Positions 12,096-22,814 of a stretch of 64,000 nt of DNA are shown here, in pieces. Numbering within the stretch: position 1 is the stretch's first letter; every line of letters begins with the position of its first letter. Origin of the DNA: Ooceraea biroi (lineage: Eukaryota; Arthropoda; Insecta; Hymenoptera; Formicidae); contig NC_039516.1 in the NCBI RefSeq assembly GCF_003672135.1, positions 10,895,838 through 10,959,837 on the forward strand. The letters are read 5' to 3'. The notes below the pieces were generated by a model. That model worked only from the letters and a program-made list of their open reading frames with translations, did no database searches and was not told the origin of the DNA. The translations under genes and the position numbers were made by a program.

Positions 12096-13353
12096 TTAGG
12101 GGTGTGATTTAGTTTTGAGGGTTTGTTTTGCTCAAAAACGCATGTATTTAAATATGATAATGAATGAATACCTTAATCAAAATATTTTCCTTCGTTTTCT
12201 ATAACTTTTTCCCATCTTTCTGGCAAGAGATGGATTCCACCACGATAAAATCACTCTTCTTTTCAGTTGATCCATTCGTCGACGAATTTTCGCACTTCTT
12301 CCAAGTTATGAAAGTGTGTATCCTCTAAAGCGTGTTGCATCGACCGGAACAAATAATAATCGCATGGAGAATACGCGGGGTGCGGTAAGACTTGCCATTC
12401 AAGCTCTAATAGTGTTTCTTTCACTGATAGCGCAACGTCAGGTCGAGCGTTGTCACGAAGAAGAATCACTTTCCGTCGTTTACTCGCAATTGGTGGTCGT
12501 TTTTGGTTCAATGCTTGCTTCAACTTGTACAATTGGTGTCGATAACGATCAGCCGTGACAGTCTCATGCGGATTTAACAGCTCATAGTACACTATCCCAC
12601 CAAATACAGAGCATTACTTTTGAACCGTGAATATTGCGTCTCGGAGTGGATGTTGATGGTTCGCCTAGATCCACCCATGATTTTCTGCGTTTGGGATTAT
12701 CAAAATAGATCCACTTTTCATCCCCAGTACAATCCGAGACAAAAGACTCTTCTTTTTTTGCCTAGCGATCAACGAAATGCAAATGTTCAACCGGTTCGCA
12801 ATGGCACTTTCCGATAATTCATGTCGAACCCATTTCCCTTCTTTCTGAATTTTTCCCATTTCATGTAAATGTTTGGTAACTGTTGTACGATCAACATTTA
12901 ATCCTCTGGCAAGTTCTGAAGTGGATTGTGTTGGATTTTCGTCCAATAATGCTTGCAAATCTGCATTTTCAAGCTTTCCTGGTTGTCCGAGCGTTCTTTG
13001 TCCTTCACATCAGTATCACCACTTTTAAAGCGTCTAAACCAGTATTCACACGTCTTAATTGATGGGGCAGAATCACCATAAGTTTCCACAAGAATTCTAT
13101 AACAGTCAGCGGCAGTTTTCTTTTGATTAAAAAACAAAAGCAACGCATGTCGAAAATGCTAAAGAGCTTTCGGAAGTTGCATTTTTACGATGATATAAAC
13201 ACGACTGTTATTGCATCTATTGCTATAATGCTACTAAATGTCATGGATAATGTCAACACTGTAAGAAACAACAGTTATCGGAAACAGCTATTGGAACAAA
13301 CTGACACTACAGCCATCTGTTGCAAAACCCTCAAAACTAAATCACACTCCTAA
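12096..13353 (-). mobile_element. mariner-like transposon, third family (degenerate)
   Basis: Inverted termini TTAGGGGTGTGATTTAGTTT (left) and its near-inverse at the right (reading TTAGGAGTGTGATTTAGTTT on the minus strand) are flanked by TA (12094-12095, 13354-13355). The length is 1258 bp. The TIRs match for about 28 bp with one mismatch. It encodes a mariner-like transposase relic on the minus strand. The next element begins only 12 bp further on, at 13366. Confidence 0.93.
12173..13182 (-). pseudogene. mariner-like transposase pseudogene, third family
   Basis: Pieces in order: an N-terminal start at 13182 (MQLPKAL then an in-frame stop), FFNQKKTAADCYRILVETYG and YWFRRFKSGDTDVKDKERS; a second helix-turn-helix (SELARGLNVDRTTVTKHLHE); the TGDEKWIYF motif now out of frame near 12715-12740; RDNARPDVAL; then HPAYSPCDYYLFRSMQ. 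The usual SPDLAP(S/C)D block has lost four residues (12 bp). Two further stops lie in the last 90 bases before the probable natural TAA at 12173. It is clearly dead, with more lesions than the other mariner copies. Confidence 0.9.
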
Positions 13354-13365
13354 TATATGTATATA

Positions 13366-14626
13366 CAGTGCTGGTAAAAAGTTCCGGGACGGTTAAAAAT
13401 CTTGGAAAATAATGATTTAGTGGAAAAATGTTTCAAACAAAAAGCATAGGGCTTAAAAAAATCGATTAGATGATGATATCTATTTGACCTTGGAAAGCCC
13501 GGTCATGGTCAACATAAAAATCTTAAATGGAAACCCCTATTTTTTATTACATATTCTTGTAGCTTACAAGCAACACTACCCAAGTGCCACACGCCGATTT
13601 TGATAAGCTTTGAATATTATGTTGTTGTCTAGGTCAAAATATGAGACACGTATTTTTTTATACGGGCCCGTATCGCTATTAAGGGGGTGAAACACCCTCT
13701 TGAAAAAATCGGTTTTTATATTTCTTAGCGAATACCGTGGAAACAATAAAAAATATAAAAAAAAGTTTCAAGTAAAAGTTTTATGGCTTCTAATGTACTT
13801 CATAACAGTGCAATTCGATTTTTCGAAAATGTCATATTTTTCGAAATCCCTCCCCCCAATTTTTCAAAAATTTTTTAATTTATCTTTCAATAAAACTTAA
13901 AACATATTTAATGTCAAATTCAACCATATATGATAAAGTCTTATTCTGAAAACGCATTTTTCAAAAAAAGCTAAAAGTACCTCTATATCGCTATGTACGC
14001 GCCCCACCTGTATTTGCGTTTTTAATACGCTAGTTACTTTTGGCGACAGTTTTTTCGCAATCTCACAGAGATAACAATGAAGTCGGGAGATTACTTTTAA
14101 TAAACAAAATAAGTTAGGTTCTCACTCTCTGCCGGACCCAGAAATGGTCAACGTGAAACTGGCAAGAAATTTTCACTTTTTTAAAAACTTTTTCAATATT
14201 AACAATTTTTTTTTATTTTTATTATAAACATTATTATAAATTATTATAAATTTATTATAAATTTTTATAAATTTTTTAATATTGACAAAGTTTTTAAAAA
14301 AGTGAAAATTTCTTGCCAGTTTCACGTTGACCATTTCTGGGTACCGTGTAACTTTCAAGCCTTATAAGTCAAAAAGTACGTAAGAGAAAAAACATTTATT
14401 ATAGCGTTTCGAAAAGCTCTCGAGCTAAGCTACAAGAATATGTAATAAAAAATAGGGGTTTCCATTTAAGATTTTTATGTTGACCATGACCGGGCTTTCC
14501 AAGGTCAAATAGATATCATCATCTAATAGATTTTTTTAAGCCCTATACTTTGTGTTTGAAACCTTTTTCCACTAAATCATTATTTTCCAAGATTTTTAAC
14601 CGTTTCGGAACTTTTTGCCAGCACTG
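13366..14626. mobile_element. Foldback element with Tc1-type termini
   Basis: It starts CAGTGCTGGTAAAAAGTTCC and ends with its near-inverse (GGAACTTTTTGCCAGCACTG, two mismatches), flanked by TA (13364-13365, 14627-14628). The outer arms are about 205 bp (13366-13570 and 14420-14626) and strongly complementary. The first nine bases match the ends of the Tc1 family (CAGTGCTGG). There is no transposase inside. A second palindrome is nested off-centre at 14137-14343. Confidence 0.87.
14137..14343. repeat. Nested inverted repeat inside the Tc1-ended element
   Basis: Arms of about 62 bp (ACCCAGAAATGGTCAACGTG at the left, its inverse at 14324-14343) surround an AT-only centre. Both arms are nearly identical. 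The outer arm holds a related but not identical phrase (GGTCATGGTCAACATAAAAA), so the inner palindrome may be a diverged end of the same family. Confidence 0.8.
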
Positions 14627-14628
14627 TA

Positions 14629-15803
14629 TATTAATAGTTAGTATGTAAAATTTATTATAAAATAAGTTATAAGATATAAATGACATTCTAAATTGCTTTT
14701 AGTATGGTAACTCTTATTGAGTAATCAAATTAAATAATTTCTCGAAGGCTATTCGTATGTAATGTAAATGTAACTGCAGAACCGCTACAGCAAATAATCG
14801 AAATGAAATGTTTAATTCGATAATATCTGTAATTATTGGCATGGCGCGTGCGACCGTCTTTACTACCAATGTTTAATAACGCATTTAATTCGCTAATTGG
14901 ATCTTATTCTTGATATCTTACAAATTATCTTGGCGTGATTCAGATACATTCAAGACAAATAACGTCTACCTGGCGAGTATTTAATCGGAATCGAATCAAC
15001 TCGGTTATTAAATCATACTTGTTTTGACATAAAGAACTATTTATTTCTGCCAAGAAAAGAAAAACAGATACACCCTGTTATTAAATTATTCAAGCCGCGT
15101 CTTGTCCTCGGCTAATTTCACATTTGATATCACGAATAAAAGATTACATTCGTGCAGTTATTAGAGAGATACGGCATAGTAATCTCACACTGAGAAATTC
15201 GCCCTAAGTACTGATAATGCTGGACCATTACCAAACGACATAACGAATGATCGGCGGCGGCACTACTAAAGCACTTCCAATAACTGGTTCCAGGTGTACG
15301 TGCAAATATGCACGCACACTCGATAACTCTTGGCTCCGTAATTACGCGATAAAGAATTGTATCCGATCCATTATCACGACACGAGCCTAATTATTATCGT
15401 CAACTCGATTGCACATCGTTAATCACACGGAACAGGACAAAGCGAAAGCAATTGCTTGCCCCTTCAAATTACGTCTCTTGGCGCACGTCGTCGTTGCGTT
15501 GAAGTATAAATGCGATAGCACGATGATTTCGTACGTTAAATCGAAATTAAATTCAAAGTAAGAAATTATTTTCAATTTTATATAATGTAAATTCAGGCGA
15601 CAATGCTTATGCATAAAAAAGAAATTTGAAGTATTCTCTTCTTTATATTGCAGATCGAGAATGAATCAAAAACAGATTGATTCTAAACTGAAGTCAGAAC
15701 AAGAATTTAAAAATCTGAAACCGCGATTTTACCAGGACAGTAATTTTAGGATAGTCATGTTAAAGCCCAAATATTAATTTCGTTACACATTGTCAAAAAA
15801 ACT
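14629..15803. other. Non-coding stretch upstream of the FGF exon
   Basis: AT-rich DNA with no recognised gene. A + strand acceptor-like tract (TTCTTTATATTGCAG, ending at about 15654) is followed by a 38-codon frame starting MNQKQIDSKLKSEQ at 15661. No partner donor or domain was found, so it is not called. Confidence 0.4.
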
Positions 15804-15804
15804 C

Positions 15805-15993
15805 ACCAACGCGAAGCAACGATGCTACCGGTGGCGATCGGAGAACGAGTAGAAAACACTGACCTTACGTACTTTGTTGCACTAATTGAAGCACTAATTA
15901 CTTTACTTTACACTTTTTACAGTCCACAACTTCACCAAACTCGAAACAACATACGAACTACTGTTCGCTCAACGGTGATCGACGGGTAACTGA
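15805..15993 (-). promoter_or_regulatory. Possible first (non-coding) exon and start site, minus strand
   Basis: Read on the minus strand, an arthropod initiator-like TTCAGTT lies at about 15993. About 190 bases without an evident coding frame follow, then a clear donor (GCGTTG|GTGAGTTTTTTT) at 15804. A second possible donor (AAAGTAC|GTAAGG) lies within. AT-rich DNA and TATAATAATAAATAAA lie upstream (about 16050-16070). This would suit the 5' UTR exon of a leftward gene, perhaps the one contributing the exon at 5051-5109. That link is inference. Confidence 0.25.
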
Positions 15994-18504
15994 ACTAAAC
16001 TTTCGGTTAAAGCTTAGGAACGTAAACAGGATTACGCGGTCGGCTTTTTATTTATTATTATACTAAAAGAGGGAGTTACGACGCCAAGATGCGTCGCTAG
16101 AAAAATTGATTCATTCTCGAGTTTAATTTGTGATCGTAATTGAAAGCATTGATAAGAACGAAAAATAGTAGGCTTCGATATTTTCTGAGAAATTGAAAAA
16201 GAACACCTGTTTTTTCAGGAATATTTCTTGCGAAAACAAAGGACAATGCCGAGAGACTCATCTAACATGATTATCTGAGAAAAGATCCTGATTACTTTTA
16301 GATTCTGCAGGTTCCTTGCTATATGATACTTTGACACCTTTCCAAAAGCCCTGCCTACATTCTTGCACGCATTATAGTGCATAGTAATACATTATTCTTG
16401 GCATTCACATCAATCTTCGTTGTCGTCGAAATAGCAACCAGCGACCGGAGTTCATGCAACCAAGATAGCCTGCGAAACTTGCAATCTTTGAATACTTTGA
16501 AGGAGCTGCTCCGTAGACTATTTTATTTTACAGTTTAAGAACAGCACGTAATAAATCTAATGCAAGTATCACACAAAAAACGCGTTTATGTAATATTTCT
16601 TCTATACGGCAATTCATCATTAACAAGTTTAGATTTGTTTCCGAACTCTTCAATTTTCGTACTGTATCTCACGAATTATATCATAATTTTCATCGGATTA
16701 AACCCGCGCTTACATCGAGATTCCGTTTATGGCAATCCACTTGGATCGAAATATTCCTTACTAGCTAAATATGGGGTAGAAAACCTGTTGACTTTGACCT
16801 AATATGAACCGTCCTGCACTCGAGTGCATTCACACTTACGTATACTTACACGCTCGTCGTGCGTAGACCAGTTCGCTCATGCGACAGAGGAAGAGACTTG
16901 TTAGGAAGTCATGTTGATCGGCGCTTTAATCACGTATAAAGGTACATTCATCGTAATCAGACTGCGATGAAAACTACAATTGCAATCTAGACATAGGTAA
17001 CTACTCGCGATTAAAATCATGTTTTAGCCGAGAGGTATCGATAAATAATTTATAGCACTGCTATCTCATCGTGATTTTTTATGTTTAGCACTTGTTATTT
17101 CTCGGAAAATCCATGAACCGGGATTTTTAATTTACGTTCCGAAGAGAAAGCAAAAGTGATTTGTCTGCGATAATTTCGCGCATTTCTCGAGCTCGAGTCA
17201 ATGACAGGAAGACGGACTGGTTCGTGAAGCGCTTATTTCGTCGTGGCCATAAATATCCGGAGGAAAAATACGAAAGTTTGTTTAGACGTTCTCGCGGCTT
17301 GACACATGATCGCATGATCGTTAGCTACCGTTCACCAGGTCAATGCGATCGTTCAGCGGTACCTTGGGCCGCACATGTGCCGCTTGATGAGCCTCATCAT
17401 TCCCAGTATACCGCGCTTAATGCTCATAAAAAAAGATTTAGCCATGCAAATCTATCCTAGCGGAATGAATCGGCGCAACAATTATTAACAACGCGAGATC
17501 GTACGCGCGCGCGGGTCAAGCAAACAGAACTGGCCGCAATCTTCTGGTCCACAGAATTGTTGAATTTGCTTGAATTGCTTGAATTTGAATCGAGAGGAAC
17601 GATTATCGTTTCGAGAATGACAAGCTACTACTCACAGAGTTTTTATCGCTAACAGTTGGTGCTTAGAAAATTTAATATCGAAGATATCTCAACCCAAATT
17701 GTCCAGTCAAACGAGTGTTGGCTCCTCGCTGTTGACTTTCTCTTGCGAATTCGCGCTTGATCGCGCTATCGTACACGTGGCTCAGCCCGCAGGAGCAGCG
17801 AGCCGCTCATCTTTCCGCATCTTGAACCGACAAGCGGCGTAATTGTCTGTGAAGAATATTGCTGCTTCCGTTCGAGAACGAGTTGCCGTAAAACGGACGA
17901 CGAGGAGTCACGGCGCTCCGGCAGCCAGCGAAAACTTAATGCTCGCTGTGTGCCATCGTTGGGCGGTCGCTCGGGTCGGTTCCGCATTATCCTTAATGCT
18001 CCACTAGAAAACGGACTAGCGCTTTAACTTGCATTAACCTCGTTTTGCGCACGTGAGCATCCCTCGTTACTGGCCGTACCGAGTGGAAACAAAGCACCGC
18101 GAGTAAACGCGTCGTGGTGCACAGAGTATCTCCCGCGGGCAATTTAATCGAGGCGGTAGCTGGAAAAATGGCACGTCAGTAAGAAGTTCTTGAAGAGAAT
18201 GCGAAGGAACAGAGACTTTTCCGAAAACAGATTTTTACTCGCGCACTGCTCTTCCAGCCATCGCATCGTTTCAATTAATACCACCAGAACGCATTTTTGC
18301 TTATTTATGATAACCAACATGTCTTTTAATCAAATATCTTCAGCTCTACTTCCTTCAAGCATATTAAATTCGTTTCAGAAACTACTCATCAAAATAATTT
18401 TTGAATAAGACACACTGAAAAAACAACTTTAATAAAATTGTCGATAAATCGATAAGTATAAAAAATATATTTATAAAGAAAATCTATTTTTCATTCTGTT
18501 GCAG

Positions 18505-20010
18505 CGCGAGTACACAGAAGACTGCGTCTTCAACGAGACGCTGGAGCAGCACAATTACAACACGTACAGCTCGGTGCACTGGTCCACGGCGAAGAAGACA
18601 CTGTACCTCGGCCTAAATCGTCACGGCCAGCCGAGGAGGGTGCAAACCAAAGGTCACAATCTGGGTAGGCTGTCAGCTTATGCGCGGGTGCTGACGCAGG
18701 TGGCTCCCACTGATCGAGTGGAGTCCCTGCAGAGGCGGATGATGGGGGCTCAGCACAACGTGCGTCATCGGCATCACAGCCGCCACAGTCGTCACCGTCA
18801 GAATAACAACGGAAGCGACGTGGCGCAACAAACGGTCTGTCCCACGTTGCCAGCCCAAGAGAAAGACGGCAGAGACCGGTTCAGGTGCCGCAAGCGAAAG
18901 AAGAGAAAGAAGCGGAAGCGACGGTGCAGACCGAGCGAACGGCCCGGTCCCCAGTGCCAGGTCGCCGAGGAGTCCGTCGCGCGTGCAGTCGCGTCCGCGG
19001 TGACGGACGTCGTGGACGAGATCAGCAGCACGAACGGCACGACGCTGGAATCCAAGAGGTCCTGCGAGGGGGCGGCCAGCGAGGAGGCCTGTCGGCGTCA
19101 GGCTCTCTCGGTACCGGCGAAGAAGCGGAAGTCGCGGGTAGGCGACGATGAAGAGGACGGCAGCGGCAGCAGGAATCCCACGTTCAACGGTAAGAACAAA
19201 CCACCAACATCAAACGCGAAAAAGCCAAACGTCAGCGTCGCCAATAGTCAAAGTAAAAAGCCTGATTTGACGGATGGGAAGAAGAGGAAGAGGAAGGGTC
19301 CGCCGCAGACGAGCCAGGGGAGCGCGGGGGCCCCATCCCGGGAGCGATTCGCGTCTGGCACGATACCGTCCCGGGTCCTTTTGCCGCAAACGGCGCCCGA
19401 CAACGAGGAGCAGCGTGCCTCGACAGCCTCGTCGTCCTCCTCGTCACCGTCTCCTCCTGGTGCGTCAACCGCTCTCTCCTCCGTCAGAAGGCAGGGCTCG
19501 GCGCTCGGCCGCAGGAAGACTCCGCCGTCCTCGAGGAACCACGTCGCGAGACCGGCGGGCTCGCGTAGGGTAGGAAAGTTATCCGGGAGCGTCGCGGGTT
19601 CACCGGGTCGACCGAGGTCGACGCCGGCGACGTCGGTAATGCCGAGGAGCGGGCTGGCGCGTCCATCGTCTACCACCCGAGTTCCTGAGACCACTCGCGA
19701 ATATAACGCATCTCCCGTTTCTCAATCCTCGCTCGTTGTCACGTCCTCATCCTCGCCCTGCTGGGATTTCGTTGAGAGTTCCCATAAATCCATGTTGGAG
19801 AACTCGTCGCTCGTCGACGAGGAACCGTTCTCGACCGTCGCGAGCGATTTCACGACCGGCACGACGGAATCCATAGTCACGGGCGAGGTCATCGTGGAGG
19901 TGACACCGTTCAGGCCGGATGAGGAAGATGGTGAGGACGTTGGCTCGGGCACGACCGACACGACCCCGCGGATGATAATGGGGTTTCCTTTAGAGAGACT
20001 GGCGATGTGA
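18505..20010 (+). CDS. bnl: Fibroblast growth factor, branchless-like: terminal coding exon
   Basis: A pyrimidine-rich acceptor (TTCATTCTGTTGCAG) ends at 18504. The exon then reads through REYTEDCVFNETLEQHNYNT, the C-terminal part of the FGF beta-trefoil (FGF terminal exons start just before this Cys). It continues with LYLGLNRHGQPRRVQTKG, the glycine-box region that in FGFs carries heparan-sulphate-binding basic residues. After about 65 core residues follow a His/Arg-rich patch (HRHHSRHSRHR), a very basic cluster near residue 130-145 (RCRKRKKRKKRKRRCR) and about 350 Ser/Thr/Pro-rich residues; stop TGA 20008-20010. A long tail is typical of insect branchless, the secreted ligand of the Breathless receptor in tracheal branching. 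Core exons with the signal peptide were not found upstream. The ATG at 18499 straddles the acceptor and is not the start. Family call fairly secure; orthology to bnl less so. Confidence 0.78.
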   Translation, partial: REYTEDCVFNETLEQHNYNTYSSVHWSTAKKTLYLGLNRHGQPRRVQTKGHNLGRLSAYARVLTQVAPTDRVESLQRRMMGAQHNVRHRHHSRHSRHRQNNNGSDVAQQTVCPTLPAQEKDGRDRFRCRKRKKRKKRKRRCRPSERPGPQCQVAEESVARAVASAVTDVVDEISSTNGTTLESKRSCEGAASEEACRRQALSVPAKKRKSRVGDDEEDGSGSRNPTFNGKNKPPTSNAKKPNVSVANSQSKKPDLTDGKKRKRKGPPQTSQGSAGAPSRERFASGTIPSRVLLPQTAPDNEEQRASTASSSSSSPSPPGASTALSSVRRQGSALGRRKTPPSSRNHVARPAGSRRVGKLSGSVAGSPGRPRSTPATSVMPRSGLARPSSTTRVPETTREYNASPVSQSSLVVTSSSSPCWDFVESSHKSMLENSSLVDEEPFSTVASDFTTGTTESIVTGEVIVEVTPFRPDEEDGEDVGSGTTDTTPRMIMGFPLERLAM

Positions 20011-22522
20011 CGCGAACAGTCGCAGGATGATTTGTGCGCGATGCTATTGTAAACTTACGTGTACATAGGAATCATTCTACGATTCACTCCATACTCATGT
20101 ACGACGAGCGCGCGGCGCACGATCCATGTCGCGCCGAAATTTTGATACTCGCGGTATAAGGGGGACCGACATGGCTACGGTTACGGTGAAATCTTGATTA
20201 AGTCGCATGGCTTTTAAAACATTAAAAAAAGATAATTAAACTTGTATAAATTTATATTCTTTGTAAAAAGAGCCGAAATATTCGAGAGCGAATCGATTCG
20301 ACTATGAAGATCATGTTTTCTGTTAGCGTAGTTAGATCTTGTGCTTAATAGAATCATGTACGTGTCACTCAAAATTTGTTTTCGATAGCACGCTTAAAAG
20401 ATTCAGTCGCCTCGCATTTAAAGTGCGATAAAAAAACGAAAGATATCTCCGTATCGCTAAGCTTAAGGATGCCTAACGGTAATAAATTGCGTTCACCGAA
20501 ATCGTTTCAGCATCGGCTCCCGACGGTGAAAGAGACGCGGTTCGTGTCGAGAGTCGGTGGACACTGGCAAAAGTGAGGAGTGTTCGACCAGTGCTTGATA
20601 AGAGCGTGTCGGTCAAGCAAATGTTTCTTCTACTCATAAGTAAAAACACAAATAGTAATTGGTAGTAGAGCACGAAATGTGATTTTAATCTCAAAATACT
20701 TCCCAGTCGCAAAACAAGTCATAGGATTCGTAGCAAACAAGCTAATTGCTAGTTGCATATCTCTTAGCTAACATCATGACGACCTAATCTTTATCGCCAT
20801 ATGGGATGTTAGAGCGAATAACTCTCTGAGAGGCTCCATTAGAAGGTGGTAAGTCGGCGTGTCATGTATCGATGTGATTCTGAACTCGGACACACTTTGG
20901 TTCGCAAATTCTTTGAAATTAATATACTTCCTTACTGAAATTTGATTTCAAAGAATTTGCGGCTAGTTTATAGAATTCAGAGAATATTTTACACGTCTTT
21001 AAGGATATTCCTCGATATATAATTGAGTCATTTATTTTGAAAGCGATGTACATGGCCTAACCATTTAAAGAAAAGAATTATTTTAATCGACGCGAAGAAA
21101 AGAATTATTTTAAATTTATATGACATAACTTTCCAAGTGAATGGCTCAATCTAATAATAATAATCGATAAAATATCGATAAAATGTCATTCGTTTCAATA
21201 TCAACGGTACGCCTTCGGTGCACAGAACGACAACAGTAAACCTTTATTAACATCGACGGACGTTAACATCTATTTCCAACGTAAGAAACAATAGGTACGT
21301 ATTCCTATCGCACATTTAACGATAAAACTGTCTGCGTTACATTAAATTAAATATAACATCAGATAGAAAAGAGAATAAGAAATTTAAAAAAATAAACAAA
21401 AAATAAAATGTATTAATATCTGCAAACTAGAATAACATCTACAAACTAAATTAAAGTATACCTAGTTAAGATGGTTGTTTCAAATTACTTTACGCAAAAC
21501 AGTTATTAAGCAAAATTATCACTATCTTCCTCTCTTCTTATTGATTCGACACGAACCGCTCTCATCTCGCCGTAAGATATCGACGTAGGACAACTTCTTG
21601 TATATTGCTGGCGAGCTCTTCGCCCTAACTAGCGCGATTAGCGTTTAAGCGTTTAAGGAATTAATGATAGTATTTTAACGAGCGCAGGAGACAAGACAAT
21701 AAGCGACGCGAAAAGAGGGAATGGCGATGAAATCAATTCGATCGGCGGTCACGAAATGCTCACGAGATAACAGAAATCCTGGAAATTGATCCGCTCACGG
21801 AGACGATCTATCCAGTACAGGCTTAAAGTTTATCTGGATCTGGATAGGTGCATCTGTATAGGGAAAAAGAAGAAAAATCCTAAACCTCGCTGCGATTCTT
21901 TTTCTCCCTTTCTCTCTCTCTCTTTCTCTTTTTTGTAGAAGTGACCTATTAATATAGTAGCATATTTATTAAAGACTTATTTATTATAAACAGTTGACTC
22001 TCCGTGTACATAGGTCTACGATCATTACTCATCAATCATTGCGCATCAATCATGTGGTTTGTGTACGTTGTGTCTGTCCTGTAAGTATACGAGTCCGTTG
22101 AAAGTACTCGACACCGCTCTACCCCGAGAAAACTATTAATCCGGTAGAGAGAAAACGTATTTTGGAGGCGACGGTGAGAGGAAACGCATTTCGGAATAAA
22201 TACGAAACGTCGATCTTGCGCGATCTGAATTTTTTAAGAAATAAATGAAGGTTTCATTGTTTTCGCAATAATATGAAAGATTCAACACAAACGTTTCATT
22301 TAAATTCAATACTGCTTGTTACAGATGGACGTTCGCAACTATCGCCGTGATTTGTAGACATTTTACGAAACAGTTGTTTCCCATGCACGACTGAGCTCGT
22401 TATGTCATACATTTGATAACAGTTACTGGCAAAGTGAGTTACTGCTTCCGCCGGAACTGAAATTGGACCGCTCCGCGAAAGTGGACAGTGTTGTCCACTT
22501 TAAATTCAGCGTACTGCACGTA
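20011..22522 (+). other. Probable 3' UTR and downstream flank of the FGF gene
   Basis: No coding frame of note follows the TGA. AATAAA hexamers occur at 21391-21396 and 21402-21407, and further ones near 22195 and 22230. A pyrimidine tract (21896-21934) ends in TTTTTTGTAG. A short direct repeat AAGAAAAGAATTATTTTA occurs twice near 21069-21110. The 3' end position cannot be fixed from sequence. Confidence 0.4.
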
Positions 22523-22524
22523 TA

Positions 22525-22812
22525 CAGGGTGTACAACAAGTTATACCGCGAACTCTCCTTCGCGGAAACACGAAGAAAATAAGAGATACTTGTAATTTTT
22601 CTCGCATCACTCTTTCTGTCAAAAGTGTGTCAGCTGCGATTCTCGACAAGATTATTACGAAGAATATTTCGGGGAACCGCACGCAAAGCGAGTTGTACTT
22701 ATATTGACGACATTTTCGAGAACTAATTTATGCGTTTGAAATTTAAAAAAATCGTGAATAGAACGGAAGAGTACAATCATCGGCGAAACAATCGTCTGGC
22801 TGTTACACCCTG
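22525..22812. mobile_element. Short CAGGGTG-ended TIR element
   Basis: Starts CAGGGTGTACAAC and ends TGTTACACCCTG, flanked by TA (22523-22524, 22813-22814). The inverted match is only about 12 bp. The 288-bp interior holds no frame of interest. The same heptamer and TA duplication are seen in three other elements of the window, which supports a mobile origin despite the short TIR. Confidence 0.6.
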
Positions 22813-22814
22813 TA

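Noticed and set aside
15069..15079. CACCCTG near 15071 as the end of another CAGGGTG element
   Set aside because: It is followed by TT, not TA, and no matching left end was found nearby.
15661..15777. 38-codon frame after an acceptor-like tract, as an upstream FGF exon
   Set aside because: No similarity to the FGF core, and it ends in a stop without a donor.
18499..18504. ATG at 18499 as the start of the FGF protein
   Set aside because: The ATG overlaps the splice acceptor (CTGTTGCAG); the FGF core exons and signal peptide would be missing, so this is an internal exon boundary.
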